A stretch of DNA of 64,000 nucleotides from DASQZT01 sp963728965 (lineage in GTDB: Bacteria; Acidobacteriota; Terriglobia; Bryobacterales; Bryobacteraceae), in NCBI GenBank assembly GCA_963728965.1, contig CAVSMH010000002.1, forward strand, positions 186,001 to 250,000, written 5' to 3'. Positions 16,987 to 26,742 of the stretch are shown here, piece after piece (within the stretch, counting starts at the first letter, position 1; the number at the start of each line of letters is the position of its first letter). The translations under genes and the position numbers were made by a program. A model generated the notes under the pieces. The model worked only from the letters and a program-made list of their open reading frames with translations, was not told the origin of the DNA and ran no database searches.

Positions 16987-18215
16987 ATGGAGTGACCTGT
17001 CAAGCCTTCGGGAATCGGCCGGGGGGCAGATTTCGAAACCGCCAGCCAGGTAAAAAGGTCCGGCGGCACCCGCCCTCTCCCGGCGGCCAGAATCCCGTCC
17101 AGCATGTCCGGAATCTCAAATACCGCGGTATTGCGCACAGCCGCGGCCCGCTCGCGGTACCGCGCGTAGCTTTCCGGAGCAAGCAGCTTTCGCACCGCGC
17201 CGTCGATTTCGCGGGAGAAACTCCGCACCACCATCCCCGCCCCCCGCTCTTCCAGCCATTCGGTGTTGTAGACTTCGTGAGCCATGGTCCACCGGCTCCG
17301 CCGCACGATGACGGGCAGCTTCTTGGCCAGTGCCTCGCTGATGGAGCCCGGACCTGGTTTGCCGATGAGGAAATCGGCAAGCTCCATGTAAAGCGGGATC
17401 TCCCGCGTGAACCCCTCCACCAGCATCGGAATCCGCTGCTCCATGCGCCCGAGCCGCGCCTTCAGCGGGTGATTTTTCCCGCAGATCAGGATGAGTTGCA
17501 CTCCGCTGTCCTCGCGATTGAGCACGCTGGCGATCCGCACCATTTCCGTGGAACCCTCGCCGCCGAACAGCACCAGTCCCACCGGAACGTCGGGCTTGAG
17601 GCCGCGCCGCACCCGCTCGGCCGCCCGGTCGATTCCCGTCGTCTCGTAGAACCGCGGATCGAGTATCATGCCCGACGCCCGCAAGATGTGGTCCTCGCGG
17701 ATTCCCACCTGCCGCGCCTGTTCGATCGCCCGGTCCGACCCGCAAATCACCCATTGGTCCATCGGTTCGATCCAGAAGTGCGGCGGGTAGTCGGCAATAT
17801 CCGTCAACACCGTAACGTAGGGGGTGCCCGGGCAGGCGCGGTCCAGCGCTTCTTTGAGCGACCGGTTGTAATGCGGGATCAGCGATACCACCAGATCCGG
17901 CCGATGGGCCTTCCAATAAGGTTCGAGAACCCGCACCTGGGCCCCGTGGGTGGCCCGGATCAGGCGGTGGGCGAGTACCGTCAGTTGCGGCGTCCACCGC
18001 GTCCAACCCCGCCGCAGCATGAGATTATACACCTCCTGCATGGGCATTCCGGTGTAGCGGTGAATAAAGTCGATGGGATCCAGCAGGTCCTGGATGTTGA
18101 CCGGTTCGAGGTCCCAAGGCCGCTGCTGGCGGCGGATCACCTCGCCCAGCGCGGTCGCCGCGGCGCGATGTCCGCCCCCCGAGTCGATATAAATCAATGT
18201 CACCTTGCGCCGCAT
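16983..18215 (-). CDS. MGDG-synthase/MurG-like glycosyltransferase
   Basis: A 410-residue GT28-type glycosyltransferase. The N-terminal domain carries DSGGGHRAAATALGEVI, the signature of the monogalactosyldiacylglycerol synthase family, and the C-terminal domain shows GLVLFGGEGSTEM and LIGKPGPGSISEALAKKLPV, the nucleotide-sugar binding part. Relatives make glycosyl-diacylglycerols at the membrane, so a glycolipid role is likely. The start ATG at 18213-18215 follows AGGGGG by a few bases; an alternative GTG lies six codons upstream. It is divergent from the sigma factor gene. Confidence 0.8.
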   Translation of the reverse strand: MRRKVTLIYIDSGGGHRAAATALGEVIRRQQRPWDLEPVNIQDLLDPIDFIHRYTGMPMQEVYNLMLRRGWTRWTPQLTVLAHRLIRATHGAQVRVLEPYWKAHRPDLVVSLIPHYNRSLKEALDRACPGTPYVTVLTDIADYPPHFWIEPMDQWVICGSDRAIEQARQVGIREDHILRASGMILDPRFYETTGIDRAAERVRRGLKPDVPVGLVLFGGEGSTEMVRIASVLNREDSGVQLILICGKNHPLKARLGRMEQRIPMLVEGFTREIPLYMELADFLIGKPGPGSISEALAKKLPVIVRRSRWTMAHEVYNTEWLEERGAGMVVRSFSREIDGAVRKLLAPESYARYRERAAAVRNTAVFEIPDMLDGILAAGRGRVPPDLFTWLAVSKSAPRPIPEGLTGHSI

Positions 18216-18413
18216 GATTCCCCCTGTCACCACAGCACATCCGTCACCAGTCTACCCACCGCATCTTACAGAAAGATGACGCCCGCACGGCTTTCCGGAA
18301 GCGGATCCCGCGCCGCGGCTGGCCGTAGGCTGGTTCACCCCGGGCGCGCGCCGGTCGAGTGGGGAACGTACTTGCTAACCAGTTCCAGACCGGGCAGTCT
18401 AACTGACAGCCGG

Positions 18414-18989
18414 ATGGAGTTGACCGATGCAGCGTTCGTTGCAAAGGCGCGCGCGGGCGATCCCGACGCATTTGGGGTTCTCGTGGAACGCCACAGTCGT
18501 GCTCTGTTCCGGCTCGCATATCGTATGACCGGTAACGAACAAGACGCGGAGGATGTGGTGCAAGAGAGCTTCCTTCGCGCCTATCGCCAGCTTGCCCGGT
18601 TCGATGAACGGGCAACTTTCGGCACCTGGCTCTATCGCATCGCCGCCAACTACTCGCTCGACCTGGTGCGCGCTCGCAAGCGCCGCTCGGAGCACTTCGT
18701 GCCCAACGAAACGGAGGTGGACGATCCCGTCCAGGCGCTACCTTCGCCCGTTCCGACGCCCGAGCGGTTCGCGCTGTCGAGCGAAGTGCGGGAGCGCGTC
18801 ACGGAGGCGATGAAGGAGCTGAGCGGCACGGAACGGACCGCCTTCGTGCTGCGCCACTTCGAAGGCATGGGCATCGAGGAAGTGAGCCGCGTGCTGGCGT
18901 GCCAGCCGGGCGCGGCCAAGCACAGCGTCTTCCGCGCGGTGCAAAAATTGCGCCGGGCCCTCGAGCCGGTGGCGGGAGCCGCGAAATGA
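18414..18989 (+). CDS. ECF RNA polymerase sigma factor
   Basis: A 191-residue ECF sigma factor. Region 2 is clear (FRLAYRMTGNEQDAEDVVQE, then SFLRAYRQLARFDERATFGT with WLYRIAANYSLD), and region 4 follows (LSGTERTAFVLRHFEGMGIE, then a helix-turn-helix with GAAKHSVFRAVQKLRR). The long open frame upstream is only a shadow of the glycosyltransferase gene; the ATG at 18414-18416 gives the standard family N-terminus. The stop overlaps the start of the anti-sigma gene (ATGA). Confidence 0.9.
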   Translation: MELTDAAFVAKARAGDPDAFGVLVERHSRALFRLAYRMTGNEQDAEDVVQESFLRAYRQLARFDERATFGTWLYRIAANYSLDLVRARKRRSEHFVPNETEVDDPVQALPSPVPTPERFALSSEVRERVTEAMKELSGTERTAFVLRHFEGMGIEEVSRVLACQPGAAKHSVFRAVQKLRRALEPVAGAAK

Positions 18990-19762
18990 ATCACCTCAGC
19001 GAAGAACAACTGATTCTGCATTACTACGGCGAAGAGGGCGGCCTGCAGGGCGCCGAACAGCACCTGGAAGAATGCGACGTTTGCCGGTCGCTCTACGGGT
19101 CCCTTCAGCGCGTGCTGAACGTGGTGGATTCGCTGCCGGTCCCCGAGCGCGGCCCCGAATATGGCGCCGAGGTGTGGAAACGGCTCGAGCCCGCGGCGGT
19201 GAAGGCCGGCTGGTCCGGGTGGATCCGGCGCCGTTTCTACGGGCCCCTGCCGTTGCGGTTCGCCGGCGCCGCGGCGGCCTTCTCGCTTCTGCTGCTGGCG
19301 GCGTTTCTGGCCGGCCGTTTCTATCCGCGGCAGGCCTCTGCGCCCTCCCCACAACTGGCGGCCACCGATCCCCAGGCCGGAGAGCGCATCCTCCTGGTCG
19401 CGGTCGGCGACTACCTGGAGCGCTCGCAAATGGTCCTCATCGAACTGGCCAACGCCCATCCCCGCCATCCGCTGGACATCTCCGCCGAAAAAGAGCGGGC
19501 CGCCGACCTGGTCAGCGAGAGCCGCCTCTACCGCCAGACCGCCGCCCATACCGGGGATGGCGCCATCGTCGGGATGCTGGATGAACTGGACCGCGTGCTG
19601 CTCGAGATCTCGCACGCCCCCTCCCATGTCTCTCCCGTCGAGCTGGAAAAGTTGCGCCAGCGCTTCGAAGCCCAAGGCATTCTGTTCAAGATCCGCGTCC
19701 TGGGGTCCAACGTTCGCAACCGCGAAACGCCCGGCCCGTCAGAGCCGCGTCAAAAACTCTAA
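18986..19762 (+). CDS. Zinc-finger anti-sigma factor, membrane anchored
   Basis: A 258-residue predicted anti-sigma factor. The N-terminal zf-HC2 motif has the His-Cys-Cys triad (HLEECDVC around residues 30-37), followed by a cytoplasmic linker, one membrane helix (AAAAFSLLLLAAFLAG, about residues 94-110) and a periplasmic helical domain of about 130 residues. Start ATG 18986 overlaps the sigma factor stop. It should hold the sigma factor inactive until a periplasmic signal is received. The two HEAT-repeat genes downstream are probable members of the same operon. Confidence 0.85.
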   Translation: MNHLSEEQLILHYYGEEGGLQGAEQHLEECDVCRSLYGSLQRVLNVVDSLPVPERGPEYGAEVWKRLEPAAVKAGWSGWIRRRFYGPLPLRFAGAAAAFSLLLLAAFLAGRFYPRQASAPSPQLAATDPQAGERILLVAVGDYLERSQMVLIELANAHPRHPLDISAEKERAADLVSESRLYRQTAAHTGDGAIVGMLDELDRVLLEISHAPSHVSPVELEKLRQRFEAQGILFKIRVLGSNVRNRETPGPSEPRQKL

Positions 19763-19776
19763 TCGAAGGTTGAACT

Positions 19777-21381
19777 ATGATCTACATTCGCGTATTCGTT
19801 CCCCTCGCTTTGGCGGTGATGGCCTCGGGCCAAACGCCGGAGGCAACACCCGCAACGCCCGCTCCGGCCGCACGGGCCCGCCGGGCCGCGCGGGCGCCGG
19901 TCGCAGCGCCGGTCCCCCTGCCCATGGAATTCGACCAGCTCGCCGCGCCCACGCCCCGGCCGGCGCTGGCGCCCATGGCGTCCGAATGGCCGCAGGCTAC
20001 CCCGCGCCCCATGCTCAGGCCCGCGCTGGCGCCCAACCCGCCGGGCGCGCTGTTCCAGATCGCTCCCTCTCCCCGTCCGGCCGTCGCCCCACAGCCGTTT
20101 GACTTCGATTTCCAATTCGACTTCGACATGCCCGAGCTGCCTGACATGGTCCAGTTGAACGAGCAGATCGAAGAGTCCCGCCGGGCCATGATGTACGCCG
20201 ATAGGGAAATGCTCCTGGCGCAGAACTTTCAGGCGCGGGGCCGCTACCAGGGCGACGATCGCCTTTACGAGTCCGGGTTGAGCGCGCTCGACAATCACCG
20301 CTACGATTCCGCGCTCGAGAGCTTCAGCCAGGTGACCGCCCGCGCCGGGTCGCACGCCGACGCCGGCTGGTACTGGAAGGCCTACACGCTGAACAAGCTC
20401 GGCCGCCGCGAAGAGGCCCTGTCGGCCCTGGCACAACTGCGCCAAGCCAATCCCAACAGCCGCTGGCTGGACGACGCCAAAGCCCTCGAGCTCGAAGTCA
20501 AGCAACAGTCCGGCAAACCCGTTTCGCCCGAAGGCGAGGCCGACGAGGACTTGAAGCTGATGGCCCTCAACAGCCTCATGCAGTCCGACCCCGAGCGCGC
20601 CCTTCCCCTGGTTGATAAGGTGCTCAAAGGGTCGAACTCGCCGCGCGTCAAGCAGCGCGCGCTATACGTGCTGGCCGTCAGCAACTCTCCGCGGGCGCAG
20701 CAGATCCTGGCGCAGGTGGCACGCGGCGGAAGCAATCCCGACCTTCAGTTGAAAGCCATCAATTATCTCGGCACCATGCGCCGCCGCCAGGGCAATACCG
20801 CGGGCACCGCGGCCATCCTCAGCGAAATCTACGGCTCCAGCAACGATCCCAACGTGAAGCGCGCCATCCTCAATAGCTACATGAGCAATCGCGATATCGC
20901 CCACCTGAATGAGGTGGCCCGCAATGAAAAGGACCCCGAGCTGCGGAAAATGGCGTTCGTCTTTCTTGGCAACAACACCGGTCAGCCCGAGCTCTGGCAG
21001 ATCTACCAGGCCGAAACGTCGAACGAGGTGAAGGAACAGATCCTCGGCTGCATGTACCGTAACGGCAATGCCGATAAGCTGGCCCAAGTCGCGCGCACCG
21101 AGAAGGATCCCAAGCTGCGCCGCCTCGCCCTCCGCGTCCTGGCATCGCAACGGACGCCCGCCACCGGCGCCAGCCTGATGAGCCTTTACACCGCCGAGCA
21201 GGACGAGCAGGCGAAAAAAGAGATCGTCAACAGCCTGCGCGAGCAGAACAACGCCAAGGCGCTGGTGGATCTCGCAAAGGGCGAAAAAGATTCGAAGATG
21301 AAGCTCTTCATCGTGGAGCGCCTGTCCAACCTGAAATCCAAGGAAGCCACCGATTACCTCGAGGAGCTGCTTACCCGATGA
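19777..21381 (+). CDS. Secreted Pro/Ala-rich protein with TPR and HEAT-like repeats
   Basis: A 534-residue exported protein. The signal peptide ends near MASGQ (residue 18). Residues 20-110 are an Ala/Pro/Arg-rich, probably disordered region. A TPR-like stretch follows (YESGLSALDNHRYDSALESF, WKAYTLNKLGRREEALSAL) and then about eight HEAT-like repeats of 30 residues, each with a xxxDPxLRRxALxxL pattern. It has 14 bases between it and the anti-sigma gene and overlaps the next gene by 4. A periplasmic scaffold working with the sigma/anti-sigma pair is a reasonable inference. Confidence 0.7.
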   Translation: MIYIRVFVPLALAVMASGQTPEATPATPAPAARARRAARAPVAAPVPLPMEFDQLAAPTPRPALAPMASEWPQATPRPMLRPALAPNPPGALFQIAPSPRPAVAPQPFDFDFQFDFDMPELPDMVQLNEQIEESRRAMMYADREMLLAQNFQARGRYQGDDRLYESGLSALDNHRYDSALESFSQVTARAGSHADAGWYWKAYTLNKLGRREEALSALAQLRQANPNSRWLDDAKALELEVKQQSGKPVSPEGEADEDLKLMALNSLMQSDPERALPLVDKVLKGSNSPRVKQRALYVLAVSNSPRAQQILAQVARGGSNPDLQLKAINYLGTMRRRQGNTAGTAAILSEIYGSSNDPNVKRAILNSYMSNRDIAHLNEVARNEKDPELRKMAFVFLGNNTGQPELWQIYQAETSNEVKEQILGCMYRNGNADKLAQVARTEKDPKLRRLALRVLASQRTPATGASLMSLYTAEQDEQAKKEIVNSLREQNNAKALVDLAKGEKDSKMKLFIVERLSNLKSKEATDYLEELLTR

Positions 21382-22364
21382 GACTCGCCCTGTGCCTGGC
21401 CGCCGCCCTCCTGCCGCTCGCCGCCCAGCCCAAGCTGCTGGTAAATGCGCAGTTGAAAACCCGGTCGGCGGCTTCGGGATTGGAGAGCGCCTTCCGCCCG
21501 CTGCTTCAGGCGCAGCCGCAGCCCGCGTGGATCGCGTACTCGGTGCCCTCGGTCCGCACCGGCGGCATGGGCTGCGACTACGTTCGCGACAGCTTCACCA
21601 TGCCGGGTGTGGTACACCTCGAGCCGCCCGACCACGTGGTCGTTCTGTATCGCGTGGAGGGCAATGCGGTGAACCGCATCCGCTCGCTCTCCCCCGATTG
21701 CGAAATCGATGCCGGCGGCCTGCCGGTCTACTGGCTTACCGACGTCCAGCCGGCGCAAAGCGTCGCGCTGCTCGCCGGCTTCCTGCCCCAGCGCGACCGT
21801 CTCGGCGATGCCATGGTCGGCGCCGTCGCCCAACACGCCGACGCCTCCGCGGACCAGGCCCTGGAGCGCCTGCTGGCGGCCGGCCAGCCGGAGTCCCTGC
21901 GCCTGCGCGCGGTCTCCTGGCTCAGCTCGGCGCGCGGCCGCTCCGGTTTCGAAGTGCTGAAACGGCTCATCGCCAACGATCCCGATGAACGCGTGCGCGA
22001 GCGCGCCGTGAACTCCCTGTCGTCCAGCAAAGAAAAGGACGCCGCCGCCTTCTTGGAATCTATCGCCCAGACCGATAAGAACCCGCGGCTCCGCCAACAG
22101 GCCGTCTCGGCGCTGAGCCACCGGCGCGATCCCGAGGTGCTTTCCGTGCTCTTGAAAGTGATTGAAAAGGACCCCGAAAACCAGGTCAGCCGGCGGGCCG
22201 TCTCGGCCTTGAACTCGCTTCCCGACGGTGCGGGCATTCCCCTGCTGATCCAGGTCGTCAAGACCACCCGGAACCCCGATCTCCGCAAGCATGCCATGTC
22301 CACCCTGGGCCAATCGCGCGACCCGCGAGCCGTGGCCTTTTTCGAAGACGTCCTGAACCGCTGA
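21378..22364 (+). CDS. Secreted HEAT-repeat protein
   Basis: A 328-residue exported protein. Signal peptide MRLALCLAAALLPLAAQ, then an N-terminal domain with two Cys (GGMGCDYVRD and LSPDCEID, possibly a disulphide), then from about residue 150 a run of HEAT/PBS-lyase-like repeats (SLRLRAVSWLSSARG, ERVRERAVNSLSSSKE, PRLRQQAVSALSHRRD, DLRKHAMSTLGQSRD). It overlaps the upstream HEAT gene by ATGA and resembles its C-terminal part, suggesting both arose by duplication and work together. Confidence 0.75.
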   Translation: MRLALCLAAALLPLAAQPKLLVNAQLKTRSAASGLESAFRPLLQAQPQPAWIAYSVPSVRTGGMGCDYVRDSFTMPGVVHLEPPDHVVVLYRVEGNAVNRIRSLSPDCEIDAGGLPVYWLTDVQPAQSVALLAGFLPQRDRLGDAMVGAVAQHADASADQALERLLAAGQPESLRLRAVSWLSSARGRSGFEVLKRLIANDPDERVRERAVNSLSSSKEKDAAAFLESIAQTDKNPRLRQQAVSALSHRRDPEVLSVLLKVIEKDPENQVSRRAVSALNSLPDGAGIPLLIQVVKTTRNPDLRKHAMSTLGQSRDPRAVAFFEDVLNR

Positions 22365-22404
22365 AGCCATCCGGGCCGCGGATGCTCCCGGCTGCCGCGC
22401 CCCT

Positions 22405-23970
22405 CTAGTGCATCGCCGCCGGACCCGAGTGGTGCTTGGGCCGTTTCATCAGAAACAGCAGGGGCAACACCAGCAGGAAAACGATCGCCATGGCCCGAAA
22501 CGTATCCACGAACGCCTCCATGGCTGCCTGCCGCTGCACCATCCCCCACACCGCGCCATAGGCCTGCTGGGTGGCCCTTGCCGGGTCCGATCCCCCTGCC
22601 AGCATTTGCGACTGCAATCCCTTCAGCACCATCTGCGCCTGCGGGTTGAGCGCCGTCACGTTGGCGCCCAGCAGGTGCGTGTGGAACTGCTGCGACCGAA
22701 ACAGGTAGGTGGTCGCGCTGGCGATCCCCATGCTGCCGCCGATGTTGCGCATGAGATTGAACATGCTCGTCGCATTGCCCATTTCTTCTTTCCGGATCGG
22801 ATCCATGGTCGCCGTGGTCAGCGGCACGAACAGCATGGCCAGTGACGCGCCTTGAATAAACTGCGGCCAGAAGATGTCCCAGTAGCCGGCATTCAGATTC
22901 AGCTTGGACAGCTCGTACAGCGTCCACGATGCGATTACCAGGCCCGCGCCCAGCACCTTGCGGGGATCGAACTTCGAGAGCACCGTGCCCACCAGGGGCA
23001 TCATCAGGAACGACCCCAGACCGCGCGGCGCCATCGCGATGCCCGCATCCAGGGCCGGATACCCCAGCAGCGTTTGCAGAAAAATGGGCAGCAGCAGCAT
23101 GCTGCCGTAGAGCACGAAGCCCAACATGGTCATCAGAAACACGCCGGCCGCGTACGTGCGGTCTTTGAAGACGCGCAAATGCACCACCGGATCGCGCGTT
23201 CTGAGCTCGTGAAAGAGGAACAGCCCGACTCCCACGACCGCCAGCACCGCCATCGTGGTGATCAGGTTCGAGGCGAACCAGTCGTCTTCCTGCCCCTTGT
23301 CGAGCGCCACCTGCAATGCCCCCACCCCCACCGCCAGCATGCCGATGCCCCAGTAGTCGATGCGGCTCGACGAGCGCCGGATGTACGGCGGATCGAAGAT
23401 AAAAAGCCGGGTCATGATGATGGACGCCAGGCCCACCGGCAGGTTGATGTAGAACACCCACCGCCAGCTATAGTTATCGGTCAGCCATCCGCCGAGCACG
23501 GGGCCGAGCATAGGCGCCACTACGATGCCGAGGCCCCAGAACGCCATGGCCTTGCCGCGGTCCTGGGGCGGAAACGCTTCCAGCATGACCGCCTGCGAAA
23601 GCGGTTGAAGCGCGCCGCCGGTGGCCCCCTGGATAATCCGGAACACGATCAGGATGCCCAGCGTCGGCGCCAGCCCGCAGAAAAACGATGCCGTGGTGAA
23701 TCCGATCACCGCCGCCAGAAGCGTGCGTTTCCGGCCGAAATAGTTGGCGATCCACCCCGTCATTGGCAGGACGATGGCGTTGGCCACCAGGTAGGACGTC
23801 AATGCCCATGCCGCCTCATCGACGCTGGCCGAAAGGCTCCCTGCGATATGCGGCAGAGACACGTTGACTACGGTCGTGTCCAGCACTTCCATGAACGTGC
23901 CGAACATGACGGCGACGGCGACAATCCATGGATTCACCTGCGGCTGCGGCTGCGTCGCGTCCCCGGCCAT
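22405..23970 (-). CDS. DHA2-family multidrug efflux MFS permease (EmrB/QacA type)
   Basis: A 521-residue, 14-helix major facilitator transporter. The first helix holds FMEVLDTTVVNVSLPHIAG, the classical DHA2 motif, and the motif A loop is GWIANYFGRKRTLL. The motif C-like segment around QGATGGALQPLSQ and later ATSMFNLMRNIGGSMGIA are also typical. Function: proton-driven export of toxic compounds across the inner membrane, usually with an HlyD-type adaptor and an outer-membrane channel; neither is adjacent. It converges on the HEAT gene with a 40-base gap. Confidence 0.9.
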   Translation of the reverse strand: MAGDATQPQPQVNPWIVAVAVMFGTFMEVLDTTVVNVSLPHIAGSLSASVDEAAWALTSYLVANAIVLPMTGWIANYFGRKRTLLAAVIGFTTASFFCGLAPTLGILIVFRIIQGATGGALQPLSQAVMLEAFPPQDRGKAMAFWGLGIVVAPMLGPVLGGWLTDNYSWRWVFYINLPVGLASIIMTRLFIFDPPYIRRSSSRIDYWGIGMLAVGVGALQVALDKGQEDDWFASNLITTMAVLAVVGVGLFLFHELRTRDPVVHLRVFKDRTYAAGVFLMTMLGFVLYGSMLLLPIFLQTLLGYPALDAGIAMAPRGLGSFLMMPLVGTVLSKFDPRKVLGAGLVIASWTLYELSKLNLNAGYWDIFWPQFIQGASLAMLFVPLTTATMDPIRKEEMGNATSMFNLMRNIGGSMGIASATTYLFRSQQFHTHLLGANVTALNPQAQMVLKGLQSQMLAGGSDPARATQQAYGAVWGMVQRQAAMEAFVDTFRAMAIVFLLVLPLLFLMKRPKHHSGPAAMH

Positions 23971-24188
23971 GAGTCCCCTTGCATTCTATGATGCTATGGA
24001 ACGTGAAAAGGATGTCTCACCGCCCACCCGAGCCCCGCCGCCCCCACCCGCCACTCTCCCATTCCGCCCTCCGCCTTCGCCTCTCATTGCATTCCTCCCC
24101 GCTGGGACTTAAAATCAGACCCGTAAACAGATAATCAGGTCGGATCCTCGACTCCCGCGGTCTTGGCTCGAACAGGAGAAAGCAAATC

Positions 24189-25640
24189 GTGAAGAACATC
24201 TTCGGAAGGCGGTCGTTCCTCAGTTCGGCTGCCGGACTATTCGGTGCCGGTTTTTGGGCGGACCAGACGATTGAGGCCTATCAGCAGAACGTGCAGACCG
24301 CGTCCAAGCCCTCGGACCTGCGGATCACCGATGTACGGATGGCGTTCATCAACATCGGCGGCGGCTTGATTCGCCTCGACACCAACCAGGGCGTCTTTGG
24401 CATCGGCGAAAACCGCGACGGCGCCAGCCGCAACTACGTTATGGAGTTGAAGCGCCTCGTGGTGGGCGAGAACCCCTGCGACGTCGATAAGATCTTCCGG
24501 AAGATCAAGCAGTTCGGCTACCATGCGCGGCAGGGCGGCGGCGTCTCGGGCATGGAAATGGCGCTCTGGGACCTCGCCGGCAAGGTGTACAACGTCCCCA
24601 TCTACCAGATGCTCGGCGGCAAGTTCCGCGACCGTATCCGCATCTATTGCGACACGCCGGAGTCGGACGATCCCCAGGTGTTCGCCCAGCGCGTGAAGAT
24701 TCGCAAAGCCGATGGCTTCACCTGGTTCAAGGCGGATGTCGGCGCGCCCATGCTGGCCAACATACCGGGCACCATGAGTTACCCTGCCGGCGCGGATATC
24801 GGCGTCTATATTCGGCCTCCGGGACAGCCGGCCACGCCTGGCGCCCGCCGCGGCGGACAGCGCAGCGGCCCTCCCGGACCGCGCAATCTTCCCGTCGAGC
24901 ACATGTTCACCGGCCTGGAACTGACCGACCGGGGCATCGGCGTGATGAGTGAATACCTGGCCAGGGTTCGTGACGCCATCGGCTTCGATGTTCCGCTCTC
25001 TACCGACCACTTCGGCCATTTCGGCATCAATTCCGCCATCCGCCTCGGCAAGGCGTTCGAGAAATTCAACCTGGCGTGGATGGAAGATATCATCCCCTGG
25101 GAGAATACCGACCTGTTAAAGAAGATTACCGACGCCATCGACGTGCCCACCTGCACCGGCGAGGACATCTACCTCAAGGAGAATTTCATCAACCTCGCCC
25201 GCAATCACGCCGTGGACATCCTTCAGCCCGACATCGCCACCTCCGGCGGCATCCTCGAGACCCACAAAATCGGCGACGCCATCCAGGAGTCCGGCGTGCC
25301 CATGGCCTTGCACATGGCGAACTCCCCGGTCTCGGCCTTTGCCAGCGTGCACGTCGCGGCGGCCACCGAGAATTTCCTCGTGCTCGAAAATCACTCCGTG
25401 GATAACCCCGCCTGGGACAGCATCGTGGACGGGGTCGAGAAGCCGGTGGTCAACAAAGGATTCATCACCGTTCCGTCCACCCCGGGCCTCGGCTTCAAGC
25501 TCAACGAGGAAGCCATCAAAAAGATGTTGCGCGAGCCCGGGTACTTCGAGCCCACCACCCAGTGGGACAACCGGGAGCGCATCAACGATCGCCTCTGGAG
25601 CCGCGCCGGCGCCGGGAAGTCCATCTGGAGAAGCGTGTAG
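24189..25640 (+). CDS. Enolase-superfamily protein (mandelate racemase/muconate lactonising type), Tat-like signal
   Basis: A 483-residue protein. The N-terminus has a twin-arginine-like signal (GRRSFLSSAAGLFGAGFWA). The MR/MLE N-terminal capping domain follows, then the barrel with metal-ligand motifs: PLSTDHFGHFG (Asp), NLAWMEDIIPW (Glu), TCTGEDIYL (Glu), ILQPDIATSGGI (Asp) and MALHMANSP (His). Between about residues 190 and 240 is an unusual Gly/Pro/Arg-rich insertion (VYIRPPGQPATPGARRGG and further), probably an exposed loop. Likely a periplasmic sugar-acid dehydratase or racemase; substrate unknown. The neighbouring lactonase-like gene fits sugar-acid metabolism. Confidence 0.85.
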   Translation: MKNIFGRRSFLSSAAGLFGAGFWADQTIEAYQQNVQTASKPSDLRITDVRMAFINIGGGLIRLDTNQGVFGIGENRDGASRNYVMELKRLVVGENPCDVDKIFRKIKQFGYHARQGGGVSGMEMALWDLAGKVYNVPIYQMLGGKFRDRIRIYCDTPESDDPQVFAQRVKIRKADGFTWFKADVGAPMLANIPGTMSYPAGADIGVYIRPPGQPATPGARRGGQRSGPPGPRNLPVEHMFTGLELTDRGIGVMSEYLARVRDAIGFDVPLSTDHFGHFGINSAIRLGKAFEKFNLAWMEDIIPWENTDLLKKITDAIDVPTCTGEDIYLKENFINLARNHAVDILQPDIATSGGILETHKIGDAIQESGVPMALHMANSPVSAFASVHVAAATENFLVLENHSVDNPAWDSIVDGVEKPVVNKGFITVPSTPGLGFKLNEEAIKKMLREPGYFEPTTQWDNRERINDRLWSRAGAGKSIWRSV

Positions 25641-25692
25641 CGCTTAGCGTTCCGACAGGGGCGGTGGGCCCGCAACTGGCCTGCCGCCCTGC

Positions 25693-26706
25693 TCAGTACA
25701 CCAGCCTCTGGCCGGACACCGCGAGTTTCACCCGGTACAGGCTCGTCCGCGCCGTCATGTACAGCGTTTTGCCGTCATCCCCCCAGGCGCAGTTGGCCGG
25801 TGTTTCGGGAGGCTTGAAGGTGCCCAGGTGTTTACCCTCCGCAGAGAAGATCCAGACTCCCCCGGGGCCGGTTGCATACACGTTGCCCAGTGAATCAACC
25901 TTCATGCCGTCGGGCAGCCCGCCCCCTTTTTCTTCGGTTACATCTGCAAACACTTTGCCGTTGCTGATCGCGCCATCGGCGGCTACGTCGTAACGCATCC
26001 ACACCTTGCGTTTCTCGTCCGAATTCGCCACGTAGAGCGTCTTTTCATCGGGTGACAGGGCGATTCCGTTCGGACGCGACAGATCCCGCACCGCCACTTG
26101 CAGGTCGCCCTCGGGCGTCAGCCGGAAGACGCCGTTGAACCGCAGCTCTTTCGCCCGGTCGCGATCGTCGTCGCGCAGCCCGTACGGCGGGTCCGTGAAG
26201 TAGAGCGTGCCGTCCGACCGGTAGACGAGGTCGTTCGGGCTGTTCAGCTTCTTGCCGTCGAACCGGTCCGCTGCCGTCGCCAGGTGCCCGTCTTTGGTGA
26301 TCCGCACGATGCGCCGGTTGCCTTGCTGGCAGAGCAGCACCGCGCCATCCTTACCGGCGGTCGTGCCGTTCGGACCGGCGAGTTCGCTGGGCGGCAAACC
26401 GGTCGCGCCGATGCCACCCGCTTTGAGAATTTCGGTGACGGTGCCGTCGGGTGCCCACTGCCGGACGACATTGCCCGTCACGTCGCTGAACCACAGCACC
26501 CCGTTCGGCCGCCAGAGTGGGCCTTCGATGAACGTGAATCCGCTTGCGACCTTTTCGATGTGCGAGCCTTTGGGCACCAGCGGGTCGAAGCCGCTGTCCA
26601 CCCGTACGATGCTGCCGACCGCGGGGAACGAGGCGGACGCCGGAGCCGGCGCCTGGGAGCACCCGACCGACAGCAGTGCGGCGGCGCAAACCAGCGTAGG
26701 TTTCAT
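25693..26706 (-). CDS. SMP-30/gluconolactonase-like lipoprotein
   Basis: A 337-residue beta-propeller of the SMP-30/gluconolactonase/LRE family. A lipobox is visible (ALLSVGC, Cys near residue 17), so it is probably anchored in a membrane facing the periplasm. Family motifs include FIEGPLWRPNGVLWFSDV, LNSPNDLVYRSDGTLYFTDP, RPNGIALSPDEKTLYVANSD and LPDGMKVDSLGNVYATGPGG. It probably hydrolyses a sugar lactone. It converges on the enolase-superfamily gene, whose product could use or make the corresponding sugar acid (inference). Confidence 0.85.
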   Translation of the reverse strand: MKPTLVCAAALLSVGCSQAPAPASASFPAVGSIVRVDSGFDPLVPKGSHIEKVASGFTFIEGPLWRPNGVLWFSDVTGNVVRQWAPDGTVTEILKAGGIGATGLPPSELAGPNGTTAGKDGAVLLCQQGNRRIVRITKDGHLATAADRFDGKKLNSPNDLVYRSDGTLYFTDPPYGLRDDDRDRAKELRFNGVFRLTPEGDLQVAVRDLSRPNGIALSPDEKTLYVANSDEKRKVWMRYDVAADGAISNGKVFADVTEEKGGGLPDGMKVDSLGNVYATGPGGVWIFSAEGKHLGTFKPPETPANCAWGDDGKTLYMTARTSLYRVKLAVSGQRLVY

Positions 26707-26742
26707 GGTAGTTGCCGACGTAGTATAGCCGGACCCCCGGCT

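Noticed and set aside
16803..18413. Upstream extension of the sigma factor frame
   Set aside because: Antisense to the glycosyltransferase gene; the sigma factor family starts at the ATG 18414.
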